A stretch of DNA of 62,373 nt from Candidatus Treponema merdequi. GTDB taxonomy: Bacteria > Spirochaetota > Spirochaetia > Treponematales > Treponemataceae. Both the position numbers and the translations under genes were made by a program. The stretch covers positions 1 to 62,373 of the forward strand of contig JAGHVB010000003.1 of the NCBI GenBank assembly GCA_018064525.1, in the 5' to 3' direction. Below, one piece after another: positions 16,097 through 25,045 of the stretch. The first letter of the stretch is position 1. Every line of letters starts with the position of its first letter. Under the pieces are notes generated by a model. That model did not search any database and was not told the DNA's origin. It saw only the letters and a list, made by a program, of their open reading frames with translations.

Positions 16097-16696
16097 TTAT
16101 TTTCTCCCTTCCATAACAAAGTCAACAATACCGTATTCCTTTGCTTCTTTTGCACTCATGAAAAAGTCTCGTTCGATATCAGAAGCGATTTCTTTTTCTG
16201 TTTTTCCTGTGTCATGTGCAAGATATTCAATCGAAAGTTTTTTAAGTCTCTGAATTTCTTTTGCCTGTATTGCGATGTCTGTTTCCTGACCTTCAGTTCC
16301 GCCGGAAGGCTGGTGAATGAGGACTCTTGAAGACGGAAGAATGAAGCGTTTGCCTTTTGTTCCACCTGCAAGAAGAATTGCACCCATGCTTGCAGCCTGT
16401 CCAAGACAAATTGTCTGAATCGGGCATTTTACGTAGTGCATTGTATCGTAAATGGCAAGACCTGCGGTTACAGAACCGCCTGGTGAGTTGATGTACATGC
16501 TGATGTCTTTGTCAGGATTTTCTGACTCAAGGAACAGAAGCTGTGCAATGATGATATCTGCACTTTCATCATTTATCTGACCGTCTACGAAAATAATTCT
16601 GTCTTCGAGAAGACGGGAGTAGATATCGTATGCACGTTCACCGTTTCCGCTTTTTTTGATTACTGTTGGAATCTGATAAAACATCTGTTCGTTCAT
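16097..16696 (-). CDS. clpP: ATP-dependent Clp protease proteolytic subunit
   Basis: 199 residues, the usual length. Serine peptidase that forms a double heptamer with ClpX. The catalytic Ser is in GQAASMGA, the His in IHQPSGG, and the Asp further on ([10 protein letters not shown]). The N-terminal DUF opens with [20 protein letters not shown]. It is first in the clpP-clpX operon. tig lies upstream on the same strand but is separated by its own terminator, so clpP has its own promoter. Confidence 0.98.
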   Translation of the reverse strand: MNEQMFYQIPTVIKKSGNGERAYDIYSRLLEDRIIFVDGQINDESADIIIAQLLFLESENPDKDISMYINSPGGSVTAGLAIYDTMHYVKCPIQTICLGQAASMGAILLAGGTKGKRFILPSSRVLIHQPSGGTEGQETDIAIQAKEIQRLKKLSIEYLAHDTGKTEKEIASDIERDFFMSAKEAKEYGIVDFVMEGRK

Positions 16697-16744
16697 TTTA
16701 TGTCCCTGTATTAATTCGATTTCTTTTTTTGTCGTATAGTATTC

Positions 16745-16753
16745 AGTATAGCA
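16745..16753 (-). promoter_or_regulatory. Extended -10 promoter of clpPX
   Basis: On the minus strand TGC-TATACT, the same extended -10 sequence as in front of the helicase gene. It gives a leader of about 40 bases before the clpP start at 16696. No convincing -35. Confidence 0.45.
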
Positions 16754-16801
16754 AAAATAATTAAAATCGTCATTATTTTTTAGTTTCCCTTCAATTTTAA
16801 T

Positions 16802-16843
16802 AAAAAAAAAGCTGTCTGTAAGTAAACTGGTACTTTAGACAGC
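16802..16843 (-). terminator. Terminator after tig
   Basis: The stem GCTGTCTGTAAGTA with TACTTTAGACAGC (one mismatch region) is followed on the minus strand by a T run. Confidence 0.8.
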
Positions 16844-16864
16844 CTTTGTGTGTAAAAGCTTTAA

Positions 16865-18226
16865 TTACTGTCGCTTAAAGAGGTCAGCAAAAGACATTTT
16901 GTCGCCTTTTGTAACTTTAACTTCTTTGTAGATTTCATCGTAGAGCTTTGATTCTTTTGCGTCATCGATGAGATATTCTTTTGAGCGTGGATCTTCGTAG
17001 TGTTTTTTAACTTCTTCTACTGTCATTCCGCCTTCTTCTGCGATTTTAGCATACTGAGCGTCAATTTCTTCTGGTGTAACAGAGATGTTTTTAGTTTTAA
17101 GAAGGTTTTCAACGATGATTCTTGATTTGAGCATTTTTGCAGCGTCATCTTTCCATGCTGCCTGCATTCCTTCTTTTGTCTGTCCAGAAGTTACGATCAT
17201 TCTTTCAAGCTGTTCTGTTGTTGTCTGGAACTGCTGAGCCATCATTCTCCATCTTCCGTCGAGTTCTGCCTGGAGCATTGATTCAGGAAGTTCGAACTGA
17301 TTCTTTTCTACGAGCTGAGAAAGGAGGTCGTTGTTCTTGAGTTCTGCGATGCGGCGTTTTGCAGCTGTTTCCATCTGGCGTTTGAGATCTGCCTTGAGGT
17401 CGTCGAGAGTCTTGTACTTGTCGTTAACGTCCTGTGCAAGTTCATCATCGAGAGCAGGAAGATTTCTTACTTTGCATGCTGTTACTGTTACGCTGATTTT
17501 CTTTGTTTTGCCTGCAAGGTCTTTGTCTGCATCGTCTTTTTTGTATGTTTTTGTGATTTCTTTTGTTTCGTTCTTTTTCATGCCGATGATTTCGTCATCG
17601 ATTTTGTAGATGTTTTCGCCTGAACCAACTGTGAATACAAATCCTTCGCGTTTTGAACCTTCAACAACAGCTCCGTTGTCATCAAGTTCTGAATAGTTGA
17701 TTGTTACGATATCATCTTTTGCAACAGCTTCAGAATCTTTCTTGTCTGTTACAGTTGCATTTCTTTCCTGAATGCCTTTAAGTTCTTCTGCAATTTCTGC
17801 GTCCCCTACAGTTACCTGTGGTTCTTTTACAGTGATTCCACTAAAGCTCTTAACTTCTACAACAGGGAATACATCATAAGTTACAGTGTATGTAAGGTCT
17901 TTTCCAAGTTCAAATTCTGGAACTTTGTCCATCTGTGGCTGTGCATATGGAAGAGGGCGGTTTTCTTTTTCGTTTTCATCAGAAAAGATTTCGTTTAATG
18001 AAGCGTCGATTGCTTCGCTCATTGTGTCTGCCTTCAATGCATCGCCATATTTTGTTTCGAGTACTTTAGCAGGAACATGTCCCTTTCTGAAACCAGGAAT
18101 CTGTGCGTTTTTTGTGTAGTTTGCAGTTACTTTTTTATAAGTGGCTTCGATGTCGGCCTTGTCAATTGTTACTGTAAGTTTTACTGCTGATTTTTCGAGT
18201 TTTTCGTAATTCTTAGTTAATTTCAC
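16865..18226 (-). CDS. tig: Trigger factor
   Basis: 453 residues. Ribosome-bound chaperone and peptidyl-prolyl isomerase. The N-terminal ribosome-binding domain contains the signature region (PGFRKGHVPAKVLETKYG); the FKBP-like isomerase domain spans about residues 165-250 (DDIVTINYSELDDNGAVVEG); the C-terminal helical arm follows. Translation starts at a GTG preceded by GAGG. The association with clpP-clpX is a common bacterial order (tig-clpP-clpX). A hairpin with a T run separates it from clpP. Confidence 0.97.
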   Translation of the reverse strand: MKLTKNYEKLEKSAVKLTVTIDKADIEATYKKVTANYTKNAQIPGFRKGHVPAKVLETKYGDALKADTMSEAIDASLNEIFSDENEKENRPLPYAQPQMDKVPEFELGKDLTYTVTYDVFPVVEVKSFSGITVKEPQVTVGDAEIAEELKGIQERNATVTDKKDSEAVAKDDIVTINYSELDDNGAVVEGSKREGFVFTVGSGENIYKIDDEIIGMKKNETKEITKTYKKDDADKDLAGKTKKISVTVTACKVRNLPALDDELAQDVNDKYKTLDDLKADLKRQMETAAKRRIAELKNNDLLSQLVEKNQFELPESMLQAELDGRWRMMAQQFQTTTEQLERMIVTSGQTKEGMQAAWKDDAAKMLKSRIIVENLLKTKNISVTPEEIDAQYAKIAEEGGMTVEEVKKHYEDPRSKEYLIDDAKESKLYDEIYKEVKVTKGDKMSFADLFKRQ

Positions 18227-18254
18227 GATATTTTCCTCTTTGAAAAAAAATAAA

Positions 18255-18289
18255 TAAAAAAAGCGATTCAGATTGCTCTAAATCGCTTT
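18255..18289 (-). terminator. Terminator of the tRNA cluster
   Basis: AAAGCGATT pairs with AATCGCTTT across a 12-base loop and is followed on the minus strand by a long T/A run. It ends the Leu-Gly-Gly tRNA transcript before tig. Confidence 0.75.
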
Positions 18290-18296
18290 AATTTAG

Positions 18297-18368
18297 AGCG
18301 GGAAACGGGAGTTGGACCCGCGACATCCACCTTGGCAAGGTGGCGCTCTACCACTGAGCTATTCCCGC
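18297..18368 (-). tRNA. tRNA-Gly (anticodon GCC), copy 1
   Basis: On the minus strand: acceptor GCGGGAA/TTCCCGC, D-arm TAGCTCAGTGGTAGAGC, anticodon stem CCACC with loop TTGCCAA (anticodon GCC), T-arm GGGTCCAACTCCC. CCA is not encoded. The mature sequence is identical to the copy at 18422. Confidence 0.95.
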
Positions 18369-18421
18369 AAAATATTGAGTTTCTGCGCTCTGAATGTATT
18401 GCAGACCAGAAAGTCTGCTAG

Positions 18422-18493
18422 AGCGGGAAACGGGAGTTGGACCCGCGACATCCACCTTGGCAAGGTGGCGCTCTACCACTGAGCTATTCCCGC
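18422..18493 (-). tRNA. tRNA-Gly (anticodon GCC), copy 2
   Basis: Identical 72-base tRNA to the one at 18297-18368, separated from it by 53 bases. A tandem gene duplication that raises dosage of this isoacceptor. Confidence 0.95.
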
Positions 18494-18528
18494 AAAAATA
18501 TCTTGCTTTCGTTCTCTGTTAAAAGAAC

Positions 18529-18608
18529 TGCGAGAGGAGGGACTTGAACCCTCAAGCCGAAGCACTAGATCCTAAGTCTAGCGTGTATGCCAGTTTCACC
18601 ACTCTCGC
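18529..18608 (-). tRNA. tRNA-Leu (anticodon TAG)
   Basis: 80 bases on the minus strand: acceptor GCGAGAG/CTCTCGC with discriminator A, anticodon stem CTAGA with loop CTTAGGA (anticodon TAG), a short class II variable arm (TGCTTCGGC) and T-arm GGGTTCAAGTCCC. First of three tRNAs probably transcribed together. Confidence 0.93.
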
Positions 18609-18677
18609 TTAATGAAACCATGTGAAGTTAATATATCAAAATCATCCCTGTGTGTCTAGTAGTTTAAGTTTTTTTAT

Positions 18678-18706
18678 TTGCGAAACCTGTATTTGTGTGA
18701 TACGAT
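18678..18706 (+). promoter_or_regulatory. Probable promoter of the GH5 gene
   Basis: TTGCGA and TACGAT (with an upstream TGA giving a TGn extension) are 17 bp apart. The -10 region overlaps a small inverted repeat GTAT...ATAC. The leader before the ATG at 18743 is about 30 bases and includes AAGGAAA. Confidence 0.45.
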
Positions 18707-18742
18707 TTTCTATATTAATAAACTAAAAAAAAAGGAAAACAT

Positions 18743-19819
18743 ATGAAAAAGATAAATGTACTGTTCAAAAGTGCTGCCTGTCTGGCATTGATGGCTCTTG
18801 TAATGTCATCTTTTGCCGGTTGTCAGAAGGAAGATAAATATAAAGATGATACTCATCTTGCAATCGAAGATGGTAAAACTGTAGTTGAACGGTATGGACA
18901 GCTTCAGGTTATTGATGCTGATCTGTGTGATCAGAACGGAAATCCTGTTCAGCTTCGTGGAATGAGTTCGCACGGACTTCAGTGGTATGGAAAGTTTGCC
19001 AATAAAGATGTAATTACATGGCTTCGCGATGACTGGAACTGCCAGATCTGGAGACCGGCACTTTATGTTCAGGCGTATATCGGAAATCCCGTATTAAAAG
19101 AAAAAGTAATTGATTCAATCGAAGCATGCATCGAAGACGGAATGTATATTCTTGTCGACTGGCATGTTCTTGGAGATAAAGATCCTCTTTTATACGCCGT
19201 AGATGCAGAAGCTTTCTTTGAAGAAATCGCTTCAACATACGGTGACAAGGCAAACATCATTTACGAAATCTGTAATGAACCGAACGGTCAGAATGTAACA
19301 TGGAAGGATAACATCAAGCCTTATGCAGAACGAATCATCAAGGCAATCAGAAAATATGATCCTGACAACGTAATCGTAGTCGGAACTCCAAAGTGGAGCG
19401 GTGACGTAATGTCTCCTGCCCGTGATCCGATTGTAGGACAGAAAAACATTATGTATACAGTTCACTTTTACACAGGAAGTCAGGGAAAAGAACGCAGAAA
19501 GGAAGTTAAATCTGCAAAAGACATGGGACTTCCGATTTTTGCAACAGAATGGGGTTGTACAAAAGACAGCGGTGACGGCGGCGTATTTGAAAAAGAAACG
19601 CTTGAGTGGATTGAATTCCTTGAGAATAACAATATTTCATGGGTAAACTGGTCTGTAAACAACAAAGGTGAAGATTCAGGAATTCTTAATTTTAATGCAG
19701 ACCGTGACGCAAAAGGCAACTGGAAAGACAAGGATCTTTCAAAAGCCGGAAAATTTGTCAGAAGAATCATGCGTAATGAACTCGATTTGAAAACCTGGAA
19801 GTTGGAAAAAAAGAAATAA
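18743..19819 (+). CDS. Secreted glycoside hydrolase family 5 endoglucanase (lipoprotein)
   Basis: 358 residues. A signal peptide with lipobox SSFAGC (Cys27) anchors the enzyme outside the cytoplasm. The (beta/alpha)8 domain follows: LRGMSSHGLQWYG at its start, ILVDWHVLG, the acid/base Glu179 in YEICNEPNG and the nucleophile Glu269 in IFATEWGC. These match GH5 subfamily 2-type cellulases acting on beta-1,4-glucans. No carbohydrate-binding module is seen. It stands alone between the tRNA cluster and a DUF2974 gene, with its own promoter and a good ribosome site. It indicates a plant-fibre niche. Exact substrate (cellulose, lichenan, xyloglucan) cannot be decided here. Confidence 0.92.
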   Translation: MKKINVLFKSAACLALMALVMSSFAGCQKEDKYKDDTHLAIEDGKTVVERYGQLQVIDADLCDQNGNPVQLRGMSSHGLQWYGKFANKDVITWLRDDWNCQIWRPALYVQAYIGNPVLKEKVIDSIEACIEDGMYILVDWHVLGDKDPLLYAVDAEAFFEEIASTYGDKANIIYEICNEPNGQNVTWKDNIKPYAERIIKAIRKYDPDNVIVVGTPKWSGDVMSPARDPIVGQKNIMYTVHFYTGSQGKERRKEVKSAKDMGLPIFATEWGCTKDSGDGGVFEKETLEWIEFLENNNISWVNWSVNNKGEDSGILNFNADRDAKGNWKDKDLSKAGKFVRRIMRNELDLKTWKLEKKK

Positions 19820-19825
19820 ATTTGA

Positions 19826-19831
19826 TATATT
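19826..19831 (+). promoter_or_regulatory. Extended -10 of a leaderless gene
   Basis: TGA-TATATT ends six bases before the ATG at 19838, the spacing expected when transcription starts on the ATG itself. No ribosome binding site is present. Confidence 0.5.
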
Positions 19832-19837
19832 CATTAT

Positions 19838-20941
19838 ATGTCAAATAATCTTGTTAATTACATTCAATGGCGCGGCGATTTAAGTTTCCGCGAAAAAACT
19901 TTTAATGAAGTCGACGCGCTTGTTCTCTGCCAGATTTCATATCTGAATTTTGATGGAATTTTACAGTCCGGTTTTCAATCTGATTACACAATTTCTACTC
20001 TGTGGCAGGCTTTTAAAAGTGACCGGGATTTTGAAAAACGTTCAGATCTTGGTGTTTTAATTAATAAAGATACTTTTCATGTTCTCGAAGCGGCGGCTTT
20101 ATCTGAACGATTTGGAGAAATCCGAGTTTCGTCGTATGTAAATAAAATTGACCTTGAATCAGAGGAACAGTTTTCTGCCGTGACCTTTTTTTTAACAAAA
20201 AAGAACAGGAATCCGTTTGTTATTTTCCGCGGTACGGATGATACGATTGTAGGCTGGAAAGAAGACTTTAATATGTCTTTTTCAGAGTCTGTTCCGGCTC
20301 AGAAAGATGCTGCTTTTTATCTTGAGAGTATCGCTGCTTTGACCCGCGGAAATGTAACTGTTGCGGGGCATTCAAAAGGCGGAAATCTTGCAGTTTATTC
20401 AGCGGTTTCTGCAAATTCCAGATTAAAGAGAAGAATAAAGACTGTTTATAATTTTGACGGGCCTGGTTTTCCGGAAAAGTTTTTTAAGGAAAAGGAATTT
20501 AAAGCTGTAAGTTCCAGAATAAAAACTTTTTATCCTGAATCTTCTGTTGTCGGAATGCTCTTTTCACATGCAGAAAAATATACTGTCGTCAAAAGTGAAA
20601 ATTCCGGGGCATGGCAGCATGATGCAGTTTCGTGGATTATCGAAAGACAGAATTTTGTTACCGAAAAAGAACTTTCTGCATCAAGTATTTACTTTAATAA
20701 AACTTTTAACAGCTGGATTGATAAGGTTGAACCGGAAAAACTGGAACTTTTTACAGAAACAGTTTTCGATGCTCTTGAAACGACAGGTGCAAGTACAAAT
20801 TCACAGTTTGGAGAAAATCTTTTTGATAATTTTAAGCGTGTTCTCAAGGCCCTTACCGGAATCAGTAAAGATACTCGTGATGAGTTCATTCAAATGGGGA
20901 TGCTTTTGTTTCAAAGTGTCAGAAATAATTTTAAGAACTGA
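19838..20941 (+). CDS. DUF2974 (Mbeg1-like) alpha/beta hydrolase
   Basis: 367 residues. The family is an alpha/beta-hydrolase fold; the nucleophile elbow is AGHSKGGNLAVYSA (Ser near residue 180), and NPFVIFRGTDDTIVGWKEDF is the preceding conserved block. No signal peptide, so it acts in the cytoplasm. Lipase or esterase activity is plausible but the substrate is unknown. It starts 18 bases after the GH5 stop but appears to have its own -10 box inside that gap and no ribosome site, so it may be transcribed separately as a leaderless message. Confidence 0.8.
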   Translation: MSNNLVNYIQWRGDLSFREKTFNEVDALVLCQISYLNFDGILQSGFQSDYTISTLWQAFKSDRDFEKRSDLGVLINKDTFHVLEAAALSERFGEIRVSSYVNKIDLESEEQFSAVTFFLTKKNRNPFVIFRGTDDTIVGWKEDFNMSFSESVPAQKDAAFYLESIAALTRGNVTVAGHSKGGNLAVYSAVSANSRLKRRIKTVYNFDGPGFPEKFFKEKEFKAVSSRIKTFYPESSVVGMLFSHAEKYTVVKSENSGAWQHDAVSWIIERQNFVTEKELSASSIYFNKTFNSWIDKVEPEKLELFTETVFDALETTGASTNSQFGENLFDNFKRVLKALTGISKDTRDEFIQMGMLLFQSVRNNFKN

Positions 20942-21058
20942 AAACTGTCGGTTTTTACCTGTTTTGAATATTGACTAAGACTTGCGTTATAGATTATTAT
21001 TATTAAAATTTCGAAAAATATTTAAGACACGGTTTTTTCCGGTCTTTGGAGTGTTATT

Positions 21059-21436
21059 ATGGAAGCATTGAAAGTTGCTCTTATTGTTATTTTTGTTATC
21101 ATCAGTTTCTTGACTATTCTTCTTGTTCTTATTCAGAATGATGAAGGCGGCGGACTTGGTGGTTTGCTTTCTGGATCTGGTTCAGCAGCATTTGGTTCTC
21201 ATTCAGCAAGCGTTATTAACAAGACAACTTTTGTATTTGTCGGTCTTTTCTTTGTAGTTGCTTTTTCTATTGCTCTTTTGACAAAAGCTCCTGCAAAAGA
21301 AAGAGTTGAAGCAGCAGATCAGGCTATAGAAGAACAGTTGAATTCAAATAATGGAGATTTCGACTGGGTTGACAGCCTCGAAGAAAATCCAGTTGAAGTT
21401 CCAGCTGATACTTTGTCTGCAGACAACGTTCAGTAA
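21059..21436 (+). CDS. secG: Preprotein translocase subunit SecG
   Basis: 125 residues. Two membrane segments (about 5-25 and 58-78) with the conserved linking loop LIQNDEGGGLGGLLSGSGSA identify SecG, an accessory of the SecYE channel. The C-terminal 40 residues are an acidic tail beyond the usual 75-80 residue core, as often seen in spirochaetes. GGAG precedes the ATG. The V-ATPase operon starts 48 bases later on the same strand with no terminator between, so the two may be co-transcribed. Confidence 0.95.
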   Translation: MEALKVALIVIFVIISFLTILLVLIQNDEGGGLGGLLSGSGSAAFGSHSASVINKTTFVFVGLFFVVAFSIALLTKAPAKERVEAADQAIEEQLNSNNGDFDWVDSLEENPVEVPADTLSADNVQ

Positions 21437-21484
21437 TTAATAATCAGATACAGCAGATTTGTGCAATCATAACAGGAGTTTATA

Positions 21485-21793
21485 ATGGGTAAAAACGAAG
21501 TTGATGTAATTAAGCATTTACTGCAGGTTGAAGCTCAGGCTGCAGCTCTTGTTAATGATGCACAGTCAGAAAGCAGTTCAAAAATTTCACAGGCTAAAGT
21601 AAAAGCCGATGAAATGTTTAAAAGCAGATTTTCAGAAATCGTAAAAAGTCTTGATTCTGACTGTCAGAGTAAAATCAGGACTTTTGACGAAAATCATTCT
21701 GCTTCAATTCAGAATTTTAAAAATCAGATTACACAATCAAAAAAAGATACTCTCTCATTTAATTCTTTTTTGGACAAGGCATTGTTCAAATAG
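21485..21793 (+). CDS. V-type ATP synthase peripheral-stalk subunit (G/H-like)
   Basis: 102 residues, almost entirely alpha-helical and coiled-coil, rich in Ala, Lys, Glu and Ser (LLQVEAQAAALVNDAQSESS). This fits the small stalk partner of subunit E (called G or H in V/A-type enzymes), and it is first in the ATPase operon, 12 bases before subunit C. The sequence itself is weakly conserved, so the name rests partly on position. CAGGAG precedes the ATG. Confidence 0.75.
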   Translation: MGKNEVDVIKHLLQVEAQAAALVNDAQSESSSKISQAKVKADEMFKSRFSEIVKSLDSDCQSKIRTFDENHSASIQNFKNQITQSKKDTLSFNSFLDKALFK

Positions 21794-21805
21794 AAGGTGA
21801 GCGGA

Positions 21806-22621
21806 ATGGATAAAACAGCTGCATCTTGTTATGTTTTCTCAAAAGCAAGCGGTATGCTTGCATCTTCATATACCGGCAAGCGTGTTTCTATTTTAAAAAG
21901 CGTAAAATCTCTTGAAGAACTCTGGTCATTGCTGTTTACAGAAGATATTCCGTCAGTATCTCAGACAGAACTTGTTAAATTAATAGAAAAAAAAGCAGCA
22001 GAAAAATTTGTAAAAGAATATAAGACACTTCTTTATTCATATTCAAAACCGGCTCAGGTCTGTGTTGAACTTTTAGATTCTTTTGAAAAATTAAATTTCG
22101 AAAATAATTTTGATACAGATTGTGTCAGAAAACTTTATAAAGCTGCAGAAAAACTTCCGCTTGCAGAAAGAGAAGAAGTAAAAAAGATAATTGCAGAAAA
22201 ATATTCCATCCAGAATATACTCTGGGTTCTGCGTTTAAAAGTTTATTATAAATTGAGTGCAGAAGAAATTAAAAAGCAGATTTTTTATTTTGACGAATCA
22301 AAAGGTGCAGACGATGTTCTGGCTCAGGAAGCGTTAAAGATTGTAAACTGGAATGTTGATGATTCAGCTTTGTGGTCAAACTGGAAGTATGCAAAACTTT
22401 TTTCACAGAATAGTTCATCAGGCTTTAAGCTTGATTTGATATCTGCAGAACAGAAAGCTGCGGAAGATTTCAATATAAAAATGAGGCGTGCGTTTCATAA
22501 AGAGCCGTTTACATCACTTGTTCTGGTTTCATGGTTCTTTATCAAACAGAGCGAGTTTGATTTAATCAGGTCTGTCAGTGAAGCCTGCAGACTTAATGTT
22601 AAACTTGAGCAGGCAATATAA
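21806..22621 (+). CDS. atpC: V-type ATP synthase subunit C
   Basis: 271 residues. Matches the V/A-type subunit C (AC39/d family): N-terminal ASCYVFSKASGMLASSYTGK and SLEELWSLLFTEDIP. It is the funnel that couples the central shaft to the membrane rotor. The start is placed at the ATG of 21806 because AAGGTGA lies at the right distance and overlaps the alternative GTG at 21797. The protein is all-helical, with three repeats expected of the family. Between the small stalk subunit and subunit I. Confidence 0.85.
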   Translation: MDKTAASCYVFSKASGMLASSYTGKRVSILKSVKSLEELWSLLFTEDIPSVSQTELVKLIEKKAAEKFVKEYKTLLYSYSKPAQVCVELLDSFEKLNFENNFDTDCVRKLYKAAEKLPLAEREEVKKIIAEKYSIQNILWVLRLKVYYKLSAEEIKKQIFYFDESKGADDVLAQEALKIVNWNVDDSALWSNWKYAKLFSQNSSSGFKLDLISAEQKAAEDFNIKMRRAFHKEPFTSLVLVSWFFIKQSEFDLIRSVSEACRLNVKLEQAI

Positions 22622-22642
22622 TTTTTTTGTAAAGAGGAAAAG

Positions 22643-24634
22643 ATGGCAAGAACAACTCCTATGCATCTTGTAGAACTTCTTGTTTTAAAAGATGACATTT
22701 CAAAAGTACTTTCTTATTTCGGACGCAATGCCTGTTTCCAGTTTCAGAATTCATTGTATGAAGCTGAAAAGAAAAATATCGACAAAGTAAATGAACCGTT
22801 TGAATTATATAAGCAGCTTGAACAGGTGTGCTCATATCTGAATATTTCATTTAATTCAGAAGATGAAATTAAATACGATCTTCCTTCTGAAAATGATTTT
22901 GAAGAAATTAAGCAGATTATTGAAAAAGTAAAAGCTTTTCAGAAATCAGAAACAGAAGAAACAGAAAATAACAGAAGATTAAAAGAATCTTATGAAGAAG
23001 CTTTGTCTCTCGTAAATCTTGCAGCATCTTCAGAAGAACTCGAAAACGCTTCTTTCTTAACTCTAAAAGTTGGAAAAATCAATCCCAAAGATTTTGATAA
23101 AATTTCTGCAGCACTTCCGGAAAATGCTGTCATCATTCCGCTTGGAGAAGACAAGACCCGTGTTCTTGCTGCCTGTCCGAAAGACAGTTCAGATAAGTTT
23201 GATGAAATTTTATCAGAAAATAATTTTTCAGAAATTCAGCTTCCAGAGAATTTTAAAGGATTTTCAAAAGAAACTGTTGAAGCAATGAAAAAACAGTCAG
23301 AAGATTCTGATGCAAAACTTTCTGAGCTTGCAGGAAAGAAAAATAATTTTGCAGCTTCTGATTCTGAAAAGATAAAAGTTCTGCTTGATAAACTTTCGGT
23401 TGCAAGTCAGATTGGTGACATCGAATGTAAGCTTGAAGGAACAGAATATGTTTACCGTCTTACAGGCTGGGTTGTTTCTGCAGAGTTTGAAAAGATTTTT
23501 AAAGACCTTGATGAACTTACAGAAAAAAGAATTGCAGTAAGAAAATATTCACCATATGAAGTTCCTTCTGTTCTTGAAAAAAAAGAAAAAGTTCCTTCAG
23601 AAATCAGACACGGAAAATTCATTTCTTCTTTCAAGAGAATGGTTTTCAGTTACGGTTCTCCGGTTTACGGAACAATTGATCCGACTCCGTTTGTTGCAGT
23701 TTTCTTTACACTTCTTTTTGGAATTATGTTCGGTGATGCAGGTCAGGGACTTGTATTTTTAATTCTTGGAATTTTAATGGCCACAAAAACAATTAAGTTT
23801 GGCGGATGGAATAAGTTTGCTCCGATTTTTATGGCAATCGGATGTACAAGTATGATAATGGGAATTTTAACAGGAGAGTTCTTTGCAAATGAAACTCTTC
23901 TTGTTCCTGTTGCAAGATTTTTGACAGGACTCTTTGGAGAACCGAGAGATCATATTCTTCATATGATGCCTTCAAGTGATCCTCATTCAATTCTGAATAT
24001 GTTCAAGTTCTTTGGATTTTCTGTTGCTGTCGGATTTATCATCAATTCAACCGGACTTGTTCTCAATCTTATCAATAACTTTAAACAGAAAAAATACGGC
24101 AAGACTTTCTTTGGTAAAAACGGTCTGAGCGGCGTTCTGTTTTTCTGGTATGTAATTGTTTTTGTACTTCGTGTATTCCTGTTCAAGCAGACTCCGCAGA
24201 TGTATGACTGGATTGTAATTGGTGTAACACTTTTCTTTGCAGCTTTTGGAGAACCGTTTGAACGTCTATGTGACGGTGAGCGTCCTGTTTTAGAAAACGG
24301 ATTTGGTTCTGCAGTCATCGGTGGTGTAGTTGAACTGATTGAAGTTGTTTCGGGCTATATGTCAAATACAGTAAGCTTTCTGCGTGTAGGAGCATTTGCT
24401 CTTGCTCACGCAGTTTTAGGTTATATTATTTCAACAATGAGCGCACTTGCTCCGTTTATCGGTGAGATAGCAATTCTGATTATCGGAAACGCAATTGTTG
24501 TTGTACTCGAAGGAATGATTGTTGCAATTCAGGTTATCCGATTGCAGTATTATGAATTCTTTTCAAAGTTCTTTAATGAAACAGGTGATGAGTTTAAGCC
24601 TTTCGCTTTTACAAAAGTACCTGCATTCAAATAG
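22643..24634 (+). CDS. atpI: V-type ATP synthase subunit I
   Basis: 663 residues. The N-terminal 320 residues are a hydrophilic, coiled-coil domain that holds the peripheral stalks; the C-terminal half has seven or eight membrane segments (from FVAVFFTLLFGIMFGDAGQG onward). The conserved ion-path Arg region is in the last helices (GYMSNTVSFLRVGAFALAHA). This is the membrane stator of the rotary ATPase, equivalent to eukaryotic subunit a. AGAGG precedes the ATG. A small hairpin lies between this gene and atpK. Confidence 0.95.
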   Translation: MARTTPMHLVELLVLKDDISKVLSYFGRNACFQFQNSLYEAEKKNIDKVNEPFELYKQLEQVCSYLNISFNSEDEIKYDLPSENDFEEIKQIIEKVKAFQKSETEETENNRRLKESYEEALSLVNLAASSEELENASFLTLKVGKINPKDFDKISAALPENAVIIPLGEDKTRVLAACPKDSSDKFDEILSENNFSEIQLPENFKGFSKETVEAMKKQSEDSDAKLSELAGKKNNFAASDSEKIKVLLDKLSVASQIGDIECKLEGTEYVYRLTGWVVSAEFEKIFKDLDELTEKRIAVRKYSPYEVPSVLEKKEKVPSEIRHGKFISSFKRMVFSYGSPVYGTIDPTPFVAVFFTLLFGIMFGDAGQGLVFLILGILMATKTIKFGGWNKFAPIFMAIGCTSMIMGILTGEFFANETLLVPVARFLTGLFGEPRDHILHMMPSSDPHSILNMFKFFGFSVAVGFIINSTGLVLNLINNFKQKKYGKTFFGKNGLSGVLFFWYVIVFVLRVFLFKQTPQMYDWIVIGVTLFFAAFGEPFERLCDGERPVLENGFGSAVIGGVVELIEVVSGYMSNTVSFLRVGAFALAHAVLGYIISTMSALAPFIGEIAILIIGNAIVVVLEGMIVAIQVIRLQYYEFFSKFFNETGDEFKPFAFTKVPAFK

Positions 24635-24645
24635 TATAGATATGA

Positions 24646-24663
24646 GTCGGACTTGAGTCTGAC
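24646..24663 (+). other. Hairpin in the atpI-atpK spacer
   Basis: GTCGGAC-TTGA-GTCTGAC forms a 7-bp stem (one mismatch) just upstream of the atpK ribosome site. It is followed by As rather than Ts, so it is not a terminator on this strand. It may protect or expose the atpK start. Confidence 0.5.
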
Positions 24664-24686
24664 AAAAAAAATAAGGAGCGTTCAAT

Positions 24687-25016
24687 ATGAACAAGAAAAT
24701 TTTTATCGTAATGTCATTATTAGCAGTCTTTGGTCTTACAGGATTGTTTGCACAGGATGAAGCTGCAGTACCAGCTGATGAACCTGCTGTAGAAAGAGTT
24801 GATAACTCTCAGTCTGTAAAATATATCGCAGCCGGACTTGCTGTTGGTCTTGCATGTATCGCTGGTGGTATGGCAGTAGGAAAAATCGGTGCTGCTGCAA
24901 TGGGTGCTATGAGTGAAAATGCAGAACTTTCCGGTAAAGCACTTCCTTTCGTAGGACTTGCTGAAGGTATCTGTCTCTGGGGATTCCTTGTTGCTCTTTT
25001 GATTATTATTCTTTAA
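24687..25016 (+). CDS. atpK: V-type ATP synthase subunit K (proteolipid)
   Basis: 109 residues. An N-terminal signal-like segment and short acidic linker (EAAVPADEPAVE) precede one two-helix hairpin (about 48-70 and 85-108). The ion-carrying Glu lies in the second helix (FVGLAEGICLWGF). The rotor ring is built of many copies. The N-terminal extension is a common spirochaete feature. AAGGAGC precedes the ATG. Whether H+ or Na+ is translocated cannot be decided by eye; the residues around the Glu would need modelling. Confidence 0.92.
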   Translation: MNKKIFIVMSLLAVFGLTGLFAQDEAAVPADEPAVERVDNSQSVKYIAAGLAVGLACIAGGMAVGKIGAAAMGAMSENAELSGKALPFVGLAEGICLWGFLVALLIIIL

Positions 25017-25045
25017 GTGGAATTTACAGAAGTACAGGCAGTATT

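Noticed and set aside
18297-18493. Tandem tRNA-Gly copies as an attachment-site duplication
   Set aside because: Both copies are complete tRNAs 53 bases apart, with no integrase or foreign genes between them; simple gene duplication suffices.
24646-24663. Terminator within the ATPase operon
   Set aside because: The stem is followed by As, not Ts, on the coding strand.
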